From a virus: 64,000 nucleotides of DNA. Position numbers and translations under genes: made by a program. Location of the stretch: the IMG/VR virus record IMGVR_UViG_3300048580_000526, positions 1 through 64,000 of that record; one strand, 5' to 3'. Below are positions 7,946 to 16,492 of the stretch, in pieces (positions within the stretch are counted from its first letter, which is position 1; each line of letters starts with the position of its first letter). The notes below the pieces were generated by a model, which worked only from the letters and a program-made list of their open reading frames with translations, was not told the DNA's origin and did not search any database.

Positions 7946-7973
7946 TTGACATAAAATTAATTCCTGCTATAAT
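7946..7973 (+). promoter_or_regulatory. Consensus sigma-70 promoter
   Basis: Perfect TTGACA (7946-7951), 16-nt spacer, perfect TATAAT (7968-7973), with an extended -10 TG. Start of the RNA ligase, NUDIX and 79-residue protein operon. Confidence 0.85.
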
Positions 7974-8001
7974 GGGGTGGTATTTAGAAAGGACCACTAT
8001 C

Positions 8002-8631
8002 ATGCATCGTGTAAAATATCAAAGAACATACCATTTTCCATGGTCGCAAGGTTGCATGGGTGATGATAAGATGTTGTCTTCCACCAAATCTTTTGAAGGT
8101 GAAGAAATCGTTATCTTGGAAAAAATGGACGGCGAAAACTCTTCGTTGTATCGTGAAGGTTATCATGCTCGGTCCCTTGATAGTCATGGGCATCCTTGGC
8201 AGTCTTGGCTCCAAAATTTCCACGCTGGGTTGAGGTTGGATATTCCCGAAGGGTTTAGAATCTGCGGCGAAAACCTTTATGCAGAACATTCAATCAGGTA
8301 TGATAATTTGGAATCGTTCTTCATGGGCTTTAGTATGTGGAATGATAAAAATGAATGTTTGTCGTTCGATGATACTTTGGAATGGTTCAAACTGCTAAAT
8401 ATTGTTCATGTTCCAGTGTTGTGGCGTGGAATGTGGGATGAAAAATTTGTCAAAAATTTTTATAAAACGATGGACTTGGAAAAACAAGAAGGATTTGTGG
8501 TAAGAGTCACACGTTCATTTGATTTTGATGAATTTTCGTCTGTTGTAGGGAAGTGGGTCAGGATTGGCCACTGCACTTCAGATCGCCACTGGAGTAAAAA
8601 TTGGAAACCAAATAAAATGAGGGACAGTTAA
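8002..8631 (+). CDS. RNA ligase family nucleotidyltransferase
   Basis: Likely an ATP-dependent polynucleotide (RNA) ligase. The ATG at 8002 is chosen because AAAGGA lies 8 nt upstream, giving 209 residues. Motif I is EKMDGEN (40-46) with Lys41 as the residue that would be adenylylated; motif III is CGENLYAEHS (88-97); motif IV EGFVVRV (163-169); motif V KWVR (184-187). The pattern YxRTYHFPWS near the N-terminus and HARSLDSHGHP are typical of a widespread RNA-ligase subfamily (PF09414 type) that lacks extra domains. Its stop codon overlaps the next start by one base, so the NUDIX gene is translationally coupled. Target RNA unknown; repair of cleaved tRNA is one possibility. Confidence 0.85.
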   Translation: MHRVKYQRTYHFPWSQGCMGDDKMLSSTKSFEGEEIVILEKMDGENSSLYREGYHARSLDSHGHPWQSWLQNFHAGLRLDIPEGFRICGENLYAEHSIRYDNLESFFMGFSMWNDKNECLSFDDTLEWFKLLNIVHVPVLWRGMWDEKFVKNFYKTMDLEKQEGFVVRVTRSFDFDEFSSVVGKWVRIGHCTSDRHWSKNWKPNKMRDS

Positions 8632-9056
8632 TGAAGGATAAATTACAACAATATGGGGCATTGCCTTTCTCAATCGTGGAAGGTGTACCCCATATTGCCC
8701 TCATCACTTCCAAAACAACCCATCGGTGGATTATCCCAAAAGGTCATCCAGAAATTGGAATGAAAAAATTTCACGTCGCAAAAAATGAAGCTTGGGAAGA
8801 AGCAGGGTTAATTGGGAAGATGAAACAAGACCCATTCTTGAAAGTAGATACCATCAAAATCAAAAAAGGTATTGAAATCCCAACAGAATTGACTGTTTTT
8901 TTGATGAAAATTAAAGAATTTAAAGATGTTTGGCCAGAACAAGATGAAAGAGAACGTTGCTTCGTTCCAGCGATTGAAGCAATGAAAATGGTTTCAGATG
9001 ATGCGATGGCTAAAGTGATTGAACGTTTCTTGAAAAAATTTCCAAAGGAGAAATGA
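8631..9056 (+). CDS. NUDIX hydrolase
   Basis: 141 residues with a NUDIX fold: RWIIPKGHPEIGMKK followed by NEAWEEAGLIG, where the E-x-x-E-E-x-G core of the NUDIX box is intact but the leading Glu and the Arg of the classical box are Met and Asn. The WIIPKG entry and shifted helix resemble the diphosphoinositol/Ap(n)A-type subgroup. It may hydrolyse a nucleoside diphosphate derivative; substrate cannot be called. The start overlaps the RNA ligase stop. Its neighbourhood with RNA ligase and NAD genes makes ADP-ribose, NAD or capped RNA candidates, by inference only. Confidence 0.8.
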   Translation: MKDKLQQYGALPFSIVEGVPHIALITSKTTHRWIIPKGHPEIGMKKFHVAKNEAWEEAGLIGKMKQDPFLKVDTIKIKKGIEIPTELTVFLMKIKEFKDVWPEQDERERCFVPAIEAMKMVSDDAMAKVIERFLKKFPKEK

Positions 9057-9057
9057 A

Positions 9058-9297
9058 ATGCTTTATATGTTGGTTGTGACTTCAGCACTTTGGGGGAATG
9101 GGGTGGTGGATATGGGGGAATATCGTTCCTGCGAAAAAGCCATGTATGCGTTGGGGCAAGAGTTTGATAATCGTGCCAAAATGATTGAACAAAGTGTCGA
9201 GGGGGATCAAGAAAAAATTGATAAGGCTTGGACGTTTAAAATCTCTTGTAAAATCCGTGATAGGAATGCTACGTTTAAAAATTTAAAAGATTTTTAG
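9058..9297 (+). CDS. Small protein with hydrophobic N-terminus
   Basis: 79 residues. AAGGAG in the end of the NUDIX gene supports the ATG at 9058, two bases after that gene's stop. The N-terminus MLYMLVVTSALWG is hydrophobic, and Cys24 and Cys64 could pair if exported. The layout (short hydrophobic start, C-x-x-A helix, late Cys) is common among tiny phage proteins of unknown function. Third gene of the early operon; it ends convergently with the minus-strand gene at 9294. Confidence 0.65.
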   Translation: MLYMLVVTSALWGNGVVDMGEYRSCEKAMYALGQEFDNRAKMIEQSVEGDQEKIDKAWTFKISCKIRDRNATFKNLKDF

Positions 9298-9563
9298 AAC
9301 GGGGAACCACCGCCGCCACCACCTTCTTCTTCTTTTGGTTTGCCATAAATGACGCTATAAAGTTTTTGACGTTTGATCATTTCAAGCTTCTTTACAGCAC
9401 GAATTTTCTTGAGGCGATTTAATTTTTGCAAAGTAAGTTTTTGTTTGCGTTGTTGATTTTTATGACGAGTATTCAATTCGTCAAACCTTGGGTCATATAA
9501 TCCCTGTGATGTGGCATCTGGGTCTGGCATTGAATTAAATTCTAAAAGTTCTTGTACACGCAT
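9294..9563 (-). CDS. Small basic late protein, possibly capsid-internal
   Basis: 89 residues: leader MRVQELLEF, a short acidic turn, a long Lys/Arg/Gln-rich helix (residues about 33-70) and a C-terminal EEEGGGGGGSPF. The leader resembles the capsid-targeting peptide of T4 internal proteins, with L-L-E fitting the (I/L)-x-E cleavage rule of the prohead protease. It lies directly downstream of the portal gene, as small core proteins do in T4-like phages, with its own GATAAATA box 30 nt upstream. Role as a packaged or core protein is inferred. Confidence 0.7.
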   Translation of the reverse strand: MRVQELLEFNSMPDPDATSQGLYDPRFDELNTRHKNQQRKQKLTLQKLNRLKKIRAVKKLEMIKRQKLYSVIYGKPKEEEGGGGGGSPF

Positions 9564-9592
9564 TTTTCAAATTCCTAAATTGTTGGTATATT

Positions 9593-9600
9593 TATTTATC
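9593..9600 (-). promoter_or_regulatory. Late promoter box GATAAATA
   Basis: Minus-strand GATAAATA, 30 nt before the small basic protein at 9563, in the 51-nt gap behind the portal gene. Confidence 0.7.
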
Positions 9601-9614
9601 TTTTTATCACAATA

Positions 9615-11378
9615 TTAAAGACCACCTGCGTCAGCTGCTGGGGCGGCGCCTGCGTCTGCTGCTGGGGATGCGCCTGCGTCACCACCCATGTCACCACCGC
9701 CCATGTCACCACCCATGTCACCACCCATGTCACCACCCATGTCCATTCCACCACCGAAGTCACCGCCGCCTCCACCGACACCAACAGAACCAAGTCCAGC
9801 TTCTTCTTCACCTGAAGATGCACCATCCTCAACAGCATCTGGATTTTCTTCAGCCCAAAGTTGTTCGTTTTCAATGATTTCGTCTTCTGAAAGATTCAAG
9901 AAGCGTTTCATTATAAATCTCTTGGATAAATATGGAACGTCAGCTAATGATGAAAATACCCCAATTTGAGCACTGTCAAGTTCTATTTGACGATAGCTGG
10001 AAAAATTTTGTGGTTGGTTAAAGGTGACTTGGAATAATTCACTATCAATTTGGACGCCCTTTCGTTCCATAAATCTCTTGAACTCTAAATCTATTGTCTC
10101 TATAAACAATCGTTGGATTCTTTCACATGTCTTACTAAAACGGAATTCTTGTATATAAGCAGTTCCTGTTTTACCATCTGTCATTTGTGTACTCCCATCA
10201 TCTGTTCCCAATGGGATATAGCTTGTAGGGATACCCAAACCACGAATTAATTTTCTGGAAAAATATTGTAAGTCTGCGATTTCATTGATATTTCCACCTT
10301 CACCCAATTGTTCAACACGGGAACCTCTGGAGTTTTCACCAACAGCGAAGAAGTAATCCTCCAACATCCCTAATGGGTTAAAGGCAGCGTCACCAATGTT
10401 CAATCCACCACCAGTGCGATTTGGAATTCTACGTTGGTGGATTTGGTTCTTCACTTTTTCCAAATATGGTTGGGCTTTCATTGGAGGTGTACTACCAACG
10501 TCGATATAAAATACTCGTCTATCTGGGGCACGTTGAACACGGTAAATTATAACTGAATCTTCTAAAAGTTCTTTTTGTTTATAGGTTTTGTAGATGGATT
10601 CAAGAACAGATGTTCCAAATGGCCAACTAATATCTTGCCCAGTTGTCATAGAAAGATGGATAACGTGTTTGGCGTCAATTTCATAAGATGCTTCTGATTG
10701 TTGTTTTGATCCTGGCATACCTGCTTTTGATGGTGATGTTACGTTCTGTGTCCCATAATTTCCAACTGAATGTGGTCCAATTGCGTTGTAGGTTGATTGT
10801 ACAACTGGTTTGGATGCTGTTTTATTTACGAGGTTCAATTCCAAATTCTTCATGATGTACATAAGGGGTTTTTTCCCTTTGGACTCGTCAACCACAATTT
10901 TTAAAACGTTAGCTGGGTCTACCCATTGCCATTCAAAAGTTTCCGGGTCACGAATAAAGAATTGATCTCCATATTTAATAGTATTGCGAACGATAGACCA
11001 AATTCTTGATTGGAATTTATTCACTTTAATCCATGATAACATCGATGCTTTCAGGACTTCAATTTCTGAATCAATGGCGTCTTCAAAGAATTCAAAGTCA
11101 AATGGTAAGGGGTTTTGTTCTTCTGTTTGGGTACAAAAATCTGCAATGATATCAAGGGCGATTTTAATATCTGAATCTTGGTCCATGTTATCATATTGGG
11201 TATAACGTTCAATTCTGTTTGGTTGTCCTGCATACACTTCTGGTAGATATGATGAATATTTTGAATTCGCAGTAGCAGGTGCATCACTGGAATTATAATT
11301 CTGTTGATTGGCTACTTGCAACGCTTGTTCAAGTCGTTGATTGCGTGGTACGTGAACGAAATGTTTTTTCCAAGGCAT
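9615..11378 (-). CDS. 20: Portal vertex protein (gp20-like)
   Basis: Forms the dodecameric DNA entry ring at one capsid vertex. 587 residues against 524 in T4. Family signature LEDSVIIYRVQRAPDRRVFY and IDVG near residue 285-310; also GGGLNIGD, FAVGENSRGSRVE, and LIRGLGIPTSYIP typical of gp20. The extra length is a C-terminal tail of about 60 residues built from GGDM repeats followed by AGA(S/A)PAADAG units. The tail is encoded by near-exact 12-nt DNA repeats (about 9676-9735). RBS AGGAAAC before the ATG at 11378; late box 30 nt upstream. Confidence 0.95.
   Translation of the reverse strand: MPWKKHFVHVPRNQRLEQALQVANQQNYNSSDAPATANSKYSSYLPEVYAGQPNRIERYTQYDNMDQDSDIKIALDIIADFCTQTEEQNPLPFDFEFFEDAIDSEIEVLKASMLSWIKVNKFQSRIWSIVRNTIKYGDQFFIRDPETFEWQWVDPANVLKIVVDESKGKKPLMYIMKNLELNLVNKTASKPVVQSTYNAIGPHSVGNYGTQNVTSPSKAGMPGSKQQSEASYEIDAKHVIHLSMTTGQDISWPFGTSVLESIYKTYKQKELLEDSVIIYRVQRAPDRRVFYIDVGSTPPMKAQPYLEKVKNQIHQRRIPNRTGGGLNIGDAAFNPLGMLEDYFFAVGENSRGSRVEQLGEGGNINEIADLQYFSRKLIRGLGIPTSYIPLGTDDGSTQMTDGKTGTAYIQEFRFSKTCERIQRLFIETIDLEFKRFMERKGVQIDSELFQVTFNQPQNFSSYRQIELDSAQIGVFSSLADVPYLSKRFIMKRFLNLSEDEIIENEQLWAEENPDAVEDGASSGEEEAGLGSVGVGGGGGDFGGGMDMGGDMGGDMGGDMGGGDMGGDAGASPAADAGAAPAADAGGL
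9676..9735. repeat. 12-nt tandem repeats in the portal C-terminus
   Basis: Units close to CCCATGTCACCA on the plus strand, encoding the GGDM repeat on the minus strand. Some units are exact, one carries an in-frame change. Confidence 0.85.
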
Positions 11379-11407
11379 AGATTTTGTTTCCTAATTTGGT
11401 TTTATTT

Positions 11408-11415
11408 TATTTATC
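11408..11415 (-). promoter_or_regulatory. Late promoter box GATAAATA
   Basis: Minus-strand GATAAATA 30 nt before the portal start at 11378. Confidence 0.7.
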
Positions 11416-11453
11416 ATTATAACATTAATAGTTGCGAAAAATAAAATTAAAAA

Positions 11454-14339
11454 TTATACTATATTATAAGCACCTTCATTACGTGATCTATTAGTTGCGT
11501 CAATAAGCCTTTTGTTGTCTTGTGCATCTTTTGCTAATTTAGCTTTAGCTATTTCATTGGCTTCTTCTTGTGCTAATAATATTCTTTCTTGGATTTTATT
11601 ACCATCAACAGTATCAGGAGCAATCCAATCACCTGGTTTTGAATTTGCTGTCAATGATGAATTGGCTGTGTCACCAGCACCATATAAATCAGGGGTCTTC
11701 CCTTCACTTGGGTTTCCATATGGACGACCTGCACCTGCTGAAACATCACCTGGACCTCCACCACCTTCACCTGTGTCTGACATTCCACTATCGTCAGAGC
11801 CACCACCTTCATCTGATTTACTTTTCCCACCCATCCAAGATGGAAGTTTACTTTGTATATATTCAATTGCACCATCCCACATATCTGTGAAAAATTTTCC
11901 AATAGCTTTAAAGCCATCTATGATTTTTCCAGCCAACCATTTATCAAATTCATATAATTTTTTAAACGGCCATAAAACAGCATCAAGAACCCAGCCACCA
12001 ACAGCCAACAATCCTTTTCCCATACCTTTAAAAGCATCATCTAATAATCCAGCTAAATTAAAATCTTCCCACCAAGCTGCTATATCATCCCAATTTTCAA
12101 AAATAGCCATAATAGCACCAAGTGCAGCACCTATACCAGCACCCCAAGGTCCAAATGCAGCACCCATGGCTGCATATTCACCAACAGTACCCAATCCCTT
12201 TGTAACTTTTTGCGCTGTTGAACCTTCTTCCATATGACTTGCTGCCATATTTAATCCAACAGCAGCTATACCTGCAGCCATACCAACATTAGCTTTTAAA
12301 GCACCACCGACAGATTTAACTGCACCTGTTGCCATATCTTTCATTGCTTTAGGGTCTTTAACTGTTTCGATTGCCGCTTTAGCTGTTTCTTTTGCCTTTT
12401 CTTTTATTGATTTTTTAACATCATCTACAGGTGGTTTTTTATCAGGTACATACCCAGAAGGGTCTCTTGTAATACTCCCTTCACCAGCCCCACCCATCGC
12501 TCCTTGTACCATTATAACATACATTGGATTTGTTTTTGTTCCCATAAGACCTTCACCAGCAATACCCAATGCACCTTTAGCAGCATCCATTGCCCCACCC
12601 AATCCCCCTTTAGCTTTCCCAACCATACCACCCATGGGTGACTTTTCTATGGATTCTTGAATTTTTTTCATCAAACCAGGTGTGATTTTTTCAACCATAT
12701 TACCAAACACCATTCTAATTCTATCTTTAAGAAACCAAAGAGCACCTATCATACCAAGTTGTATTGCACCAAAAACATCTTCACCCAACCAGTCATTTAA
12801 ATAATCAATCATATTACTAAATTTTTCTGTCAATGATTTGAGCATATCAATTAATGGATTTAATACACTCCCCAATTGCAATACTATTTTACCAATAAGA
12901 TTAAATGCAGGACTCAATATTGTCCCCACAACATTAATCACCCCACTAAAAATAGCCATTAATTTTTGTCCTATACCTTCAATATTTTGCATCAAAATAC
13001 TAAAGGATTTTAATTTACTATTTTCTGCTTCTTCTGCTCGTTGGGCTGCAGATTGTAACGCTTCTGATTGTCTGGCAAGATTTAATAATTTTTTCGCCCC
13101 TTCATCCCCAGCACGAGACATTGCTTCTAATTGTGGAATGGAACTTTTATCTATTCCCTTTGCCATATTAGCCAAAGCCCTGGTGGATTGAGCAGCAGTC
13201 ATTGTACCATCACCCATCTTTTTAGTCAAATCAGCAAACCCCGGAGCGAATCCTTCCATAACAGCTGATGTTCCAGACCTAATACTACTACCAAATGCCT
13301 TTTGGTCTCTAATCATTTCAGCCATTAAATCACCAACAGGTTGACTAACAGCACCAATACCAGCCAAACTCAACCCCAAATTATCTTTGGCTTTACCAAA
13401 CATATCCTTTGTTAAAAGCGCCATCGTGTCGTCTTTAAATATATTTTTGAATGCAGCTATAATATCTTTTCTGGCTACACCTGTGGCTTTTGATACACTA
13501 TCAACATCTTTCACAAATGATTGGAAATTTTGAGATACTTTTGCTTGGTTATCTTTGTCGCGCATTTGATTATAAGTCATACGAGCAGTTTCAGTTTCCA
13601 TATAATCACCCAATGCTTTGGTGGTCATTTCTGTAGTCATACCAAGATTTCCAACACCCTCAAGAGCACGCCTTGTATTAACAGTCACAGCACCCAAACC
13701 TTCCATACCAAATCTTCTAACTTCAGCACTTGTCCCACTAATAAAATTTGTAAAATTATCAAGCGACATACCAGCAGCAGAAGCATTCATTCTCATTGTC
13801 ATCATTGAATCATCCAATGATGCACCTGTTTCTTTCATTGCACTAAAATGTTTTGTGGTATCATCTAAAGCTAAAGCTAATGCCCCTAAAGCACCACCTG
13901 CCATACCTGTCATACCCAATAATGTTTTAAATCCACCTTGACCACTACCTAATTGTGATGCAGCATCACCCAATACAGTATAATTATGTCCCAACAGTGA
14001 TGATTTAGAAGTCAATTTTCCTTCAGCATCAAAACGTTTATTAAGCATCCCTGCAAATAAATTTTCTTGCTTCATATTCTTCTGTAATGCAGCAGTTGCT
14101 TCCTCAACTGTTTCTGCTTCATGTAATGAAGCATTAATTTTTCTTTTAGTAGCAGCCATTTCTGCTTCAAGCATATCAATATTTCTTTTAGATAACTGCG
14201 CTGCTTTACCACCCTGCGCTGCTTTAGCTTTAATATCATCAATTACAGCTTTATTAGCATCTCTATATGCTTTATTCATACCTGCAAGGGTTTTTTCTAA
14301 TTCGTCAATACGTTTCTGTAATTCGTCATCAGTTGCCAT
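11454..14339 (-). CDS. Tail tape-measure protein (gp29-like role)
   Basis: 961 residues from the ATG at 14339 (the frame opens with a TTG two codons earlier, which I do not use). N-terminal coiled coil (DELQKRIDELEKTLAGMNKAYRDA), long helical body, several hydrophobic stretches (FSGVINVVGTILSPAFNLIGKIVLQLG; GVAMAAGIAAVGLNM type; AALGAIMAIFENWDDIAAWW) and a Gly/Ser/Asp-rich disordered part near the C-terminus. This composition is that of tape-measure proteins, which set tail length and are ejected into the envelope. No strong motif proves homology to T4 gp29, so the call rests on architecture and the neighbouring tail genes. A TATAAATA box lies about 41 nt upstream. Confidence 0.75.
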   Translation of the reverse strand: MATDDELQKRIDELEKTLAGMNKAYRDANKAVIDDIKAKAAQGGKAAQLSKRNIDMLEAEMAATKRKINASLHEAETVEEATAALQKNMKQENLFAGMLNKRFDAEGKLTSKSSLLGHNYTVLGDAASQLGSGQGGFKTLLGMTGMAGGALGALALALDDTTKHFSAMKETGASLDDSMMTMRMNASAAGMSLDNFTNFISGTSAEVRRFGMEGLGAVTVNTRRALEGVGNLGMTTEMTTKALGDYMETETARMTYNQMRDKDNQAKVSQNFQSFVKDVDSVSKATGVARKDIIAAFKNIFKDDTMALLTKDMFGKAKDNLGLSLAGIGAVSQPVGDLMAEMIRDQKAFGSSIRSGTSAVMEGFAPGFADLTKKMGDGTMTAAQSTRALANMAKGIDKSSIPQLEAMSRAGDEGAKKLLNLARQSEALQSAAQRAEEAENSKLKSFSILMQNIEGIGQKLMAIFSGVINVVGTILSPAFNLIGKIVLQLGSVLNPLIDMLKSLTEKFSNMIDYLNDWLGEDVFGAIQLGMIGALWFLKDRIRMVFGNMVEKITPGLMKKIQESIEKSPMGGMVGKAKGGLGGAMDAAKGALGIAGEGLMGTKTNPMYVIMVQGAMGGAGEGSITRDPSGYVPDKKPPVDDVKKSIKEKAKETAKAAIETVKDPKAMKDMATGAVKSVGGALKANVGMAAGIAAVGLNMAASHMEEGSTAQKVTKGLGTVGEYAAMGAAFGPWGAGIGAALGAIMAIFENWDDIAAWWEDFNLAGLLDDAFKGMGKGLLAVGGWVLDAVLWPFKKLYEFDKWLAGKIIDGFKAIGKFFTDMWDGAIEYIQSKLPSWMGGKSKSDEGGGSDDSGMSDTGEGGGGPGDVSAGAGRPYGNPSEGKTPDLYGAGDTANSSLTANSKPGDWIAPDTVDGNKIQERILLAQEEANEIAKAKLAKDAQDNKRLIDATNRSRNEGAYNIV

Positions 14340-14379
14340 AACCAAAATTCCCCATTTAATTAAAAATATTTCTTTATTG

Positions 14380-14387
14380 TATTTATA
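14380..14387 (-). promoter_or_regulatory. Late promoter box TATAAATA
   Basis: Exact T4-type late box on the minus strand, 41 nt before the tape-measure start. Faces away from the box at 14417; a perfect palindrome lies between them. Confidence 0.8.
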
Positions 14388-14392
14388 AAATA

Positions 14393-14410
14393 ATTAACTA
14401 TATAGTTAAT
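14393..14410. promoter_or_regulatory. Perfect 18-nt palindrome at late promoters (site a)
   Basis: ATTAACTATATAGTTAAT is identical to its own reverse complement and lies between divergent late boxes, 6 nt before the plus-strand box and 5 nt from the minus-strand one. The same arms recur at 26587 and 38213, again 6 nt before a late box. It looks like a dimeric protein's operator; the binding protein is unknown. Confidence 0.7.
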
Positions 14411-14416
14411 AATGGT

Positions 14417-14424
14417 TATAAATA
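14417..14424 (+). promoter_or_regulatory. Late promoter box TATAAATA
   Basis: Exact T4-type late box 37 nt before the gp26-like start, 6 nt after the palindrome. Confidence 0.8.
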
Positions 14425-14461
14425 TCCCTATAATAGAAAAATGACCAGGAGGTTACCAAAA

Positions 14462-15550
14462 ATGGCTAAAATAAATTTTCCGTTAAATGATGATGCACCA
14501 CATGTTATGCAAAAATTTAATGTAGCAGATGAAGCGTTTGCAAAATATAATCCAAAACAACGTCAGTTGTTAGTGGAAGATGAAGAAGATGTTCCAATGG
14601 ATGTTATCCCAGATGATGTTCTTCCAAGACGCCCTGTTAGACAACAGGCTTATGATGATTTACCAAATTTTGCCCCAGCTTATCAAAACACTGTAGAGGT
14701 GAAATTCGATAGAACCATTGAACGCAATCAAAACCCATTGGCGAAGTATTTTAGAAAACCCGGGACTTTCGTGAACCTTCCAACCAAGGGGCAATTCTAT
14801 AATGACCGCACAATCAAAATGACGAATATGGGGCAAGTTGCAGTTCAACCAATGGCTGCAGCCGACGAATTGTTACTACAAAATCCTGATGCACTTTTTA
14901 ATGGGGAGGCGATAAAAGGGTTAATGAAAAGTTGCATCCCAGATTTATATGATGTTGATGCACTTTTGACACCAGATGTTGATACGTTGCTTTTGGCTAT
15001 TAGAGTGGCTACTTATGGAAATGAAATGGAATTGGATATTAGCTGCCCAAATTGTGAAGCAGAAAACCAGTTTGCTATTAATATCAAAGAAGTGTTAGGG
15101 GAAATTACGTTTTTGGATTCTGAATACACCTTTACTTCATTGAATGGATTGACTTTTCATTTGAAACCTTATAGCTACAAAACAACCATCACAGCGTCTT
15201 TGGCTGCTTATGAAGAAATGAAATTCCTCCAAGCGTTCAAGGATGCACCAGAGGATGTTCAAAAGTTAAAATCCAAAGAAGCGATGGGAAGAGTGTCCAA
15301 CTTGGCAATTGATTTATTACCTGATGCTATTATTAAAGTCACTACACCTGATGGTGATGAGATTTCGGACCATGATTTTATTAAAGAATTTATTCAAAAT
15401 AGTGACAAGGTAACGACAAAATCAATCCAAGATATTGTTCAACAATTGAATAACACTGGTATTAATAGAAAAGTTCAAGTGGATTGTGTTAATTGCGACC
15501 ATCATTGGGAGACAGAAATTTCTTTTGATCCAAGCCATTTTTTCGGATAA
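14462..15550 (+). CDS. 26: Baseplate hub protein (gp26-like)
   Basis: Belongs to the T4 gp26 baseplate family. The ATG at 14462 follows AGGAGG; an earlier ATG at 14441 overlaps that site. 362 residues, longer than T4 gp26 (208) because of an acidic N-terminal extension. Core signature: GEAIKGLMKSCIPDL, then DTLLLAIRVATYGNEME, then CPNC, and a second CVNC near the C-terminus before HHWETEISFD. The four cysteines probably bind zinc. Starts a plus-strand late unit with the gp51-like gene, 5 nt apart. Confidence 0.85.
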   Translation: MAKINFPLNDDAPHVMQKFNVADEAFAKYNPKQRQLLVEDEEDVPMDVIPDDVLPRRPVRQQAYDDLPNFAPAYQNTVEVKFDRTIERNQNPLAKYFRKPGTFVNLPTKGQFYNDRTIKMTNMGQVAVQPMAAADELLLQNPDALFNGEAIKGLMKSCIPDLYDVDALLTPDVDTLLLAIRVATYGNEMELDISCPNCEAENQFAINIKEVLGEITFLDSEYTFTSLNGLTFHLKPYSYKTTITASLAAYEEMKFLQAFKDAPEDVQKLKSKEAMGRVSNLAIDLLPDAIIKVTTPDGDEISDHDFIKEFIQNSDKVTTKSIQDIVQQLNNTGINRKVQVDCVNCDHHWETEISFDPSHFFG

Positions 15551-15555
15551 GGCTC

Positions 15556-15777
15556 TTGGCTGCTGAAACCCCAGAAGAAATGCAAGATATAATAAATGGG
15601 TATGAACGCAGAGCAGGAGCCTTATTGGAACAAATAGATCAAATAGGCTGGTATATGAGAGGTGGTATAACGAGAAATGAAGCTTGGTCTTTGAGTTTAA
15701 GTGAAAGAGAAAGTATATTTAAATTGATAAATGAGAACATAAAAAGAACAAAAGAGTCAAAAATGCCTCTATTGTAA
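15556..15777 (+). CDS. 51: gp51-like baseplate hub assembly protein
   Basis: 73 residues if read from the TTG at 15556, which lies right behind an AAGG in the end of gp26; an ATG at 15580 would give 65. The segment IGWYMRGGITRNEAWSLSL followed by a basic helix and a C-terminal KMPLL matches small proteins annotated as gp51 in T4-like phages, which help hub assembly. Position directly after gp26 fits. The use of a TTG start is inferred from spacing. Confidence 0.65.
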   Translation: MAAETPEEMQDIINGYERRAGALLEQIDQIGWYMRGGITRNEAWSLSLSERESIFKLINENIKRTKESKMPLL

Positions 15778-15786
15778 TTTTAAATA

Positions 15787-15816
15787 TTGACAACTATTTG
15801 ATATCTATAATATTAT
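15787..15816 (+). promoter_or_regulatory. Candidate promoter before RNase H
   Basis: TTGACA (15787-15792) and TATTAT (15811-15816) with an 18-nt spacer; other -10 choices in this AT-rich stretch are possible. Confidence 0.45.
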
Positions 15817-15844
15817 AAACAATTACACTATTGAGGTATTTTAT

Positions 15845-16492
15845 ATGATTAATATTTACACTGATGGAAGTTGTTATGCGAGAACCATGGGAACCAATAA
15901 TAAAGGTGACGGTGGTTGGTGTGCTTTATTTGAAATTGAAGGAAACATTGAAATCATTTCTGGTTTCGAAACTAATACTACAAATAATCGTATGGAAATG
16001 ATAGCAGCCATAAAAGCCATCGAAGCACTACCACTTGGGTCAAATGTAAAAATTTATTCTGATTCCCAAATTTTAATTAATGGTATGACTGGTAATTCAA
16101 AAAGAATGAAAGTTTGGAAGGATGTTTGTGAAGCAAGAAAAAAATCCCCAAAATATGACATGGATTGTTTAAAAGAAAAAATAACCATTTTAGAAAATTC
16201 TTTCAAAAAGTCATTTAAAAAAGCTGGTCCTGAAAAGAAAATAAATTTAGAAAAGAAATTTATTTTTCAAAAGGAACAACTCGTCAATGAATTTGAATCT
16301 AAATCAGGAAACTTTAGTAAGTTAGCAGAACTTGCCAATTGGGATTTGTGGCAAAAATTAGAAAAAATAGCACATTATCATGACATTGATTGGGTTTGGA
16401 TTAAAGGACATAATGGAAATAAATACAATGAGGTCGCAGATCATTTCGCCAGTTATGCAGCCACCAATCAAAAAATCCTTGAATTAGAATAA
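15845..16492 (+). CDS. Ribonuclease HI with a charged insertion
   Basis: Cleaves RNA in RNA-DNA hybrids, probably removing primers. All catalytic residues are visible: Asp7 (YTDGSC), Glu51 (NNRMEMIAA), Asp73 (YSDSQ), His189 (KGHNGN) and Asp199 (EVADHFA). At 215 residues it exceeds the usual 150-160 because about 65 highly charged residues (98-164, rich in Lys and Glu) replace the short handle region between MKVWKD and WDLWQKLE. T4 Rnh is an unrelated flap nuclease type, so this is a different solution. RBS GAGG ahead of ATG 15845; an intrinsic terminator follows. Confidence 0.9.
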   Translation: MINIYTDGSCYARTMGTNNKGDGGWCALFEIEGNIEIISGFETNTTNNRMEMIAAIKAIEALPLGSNVKIYSDSQILINGMTGNSKRMKVWKDVCEARKKSPKYDMDCLKEKITILENSFKKSFKKAGPEKKINLEKKFIFQKEQLVNEFESKSGNFSKLAELANWDLWQKLEKIAHYHDIDWVWIKGHNGNKYNEVADHFASYAATNQKILELE

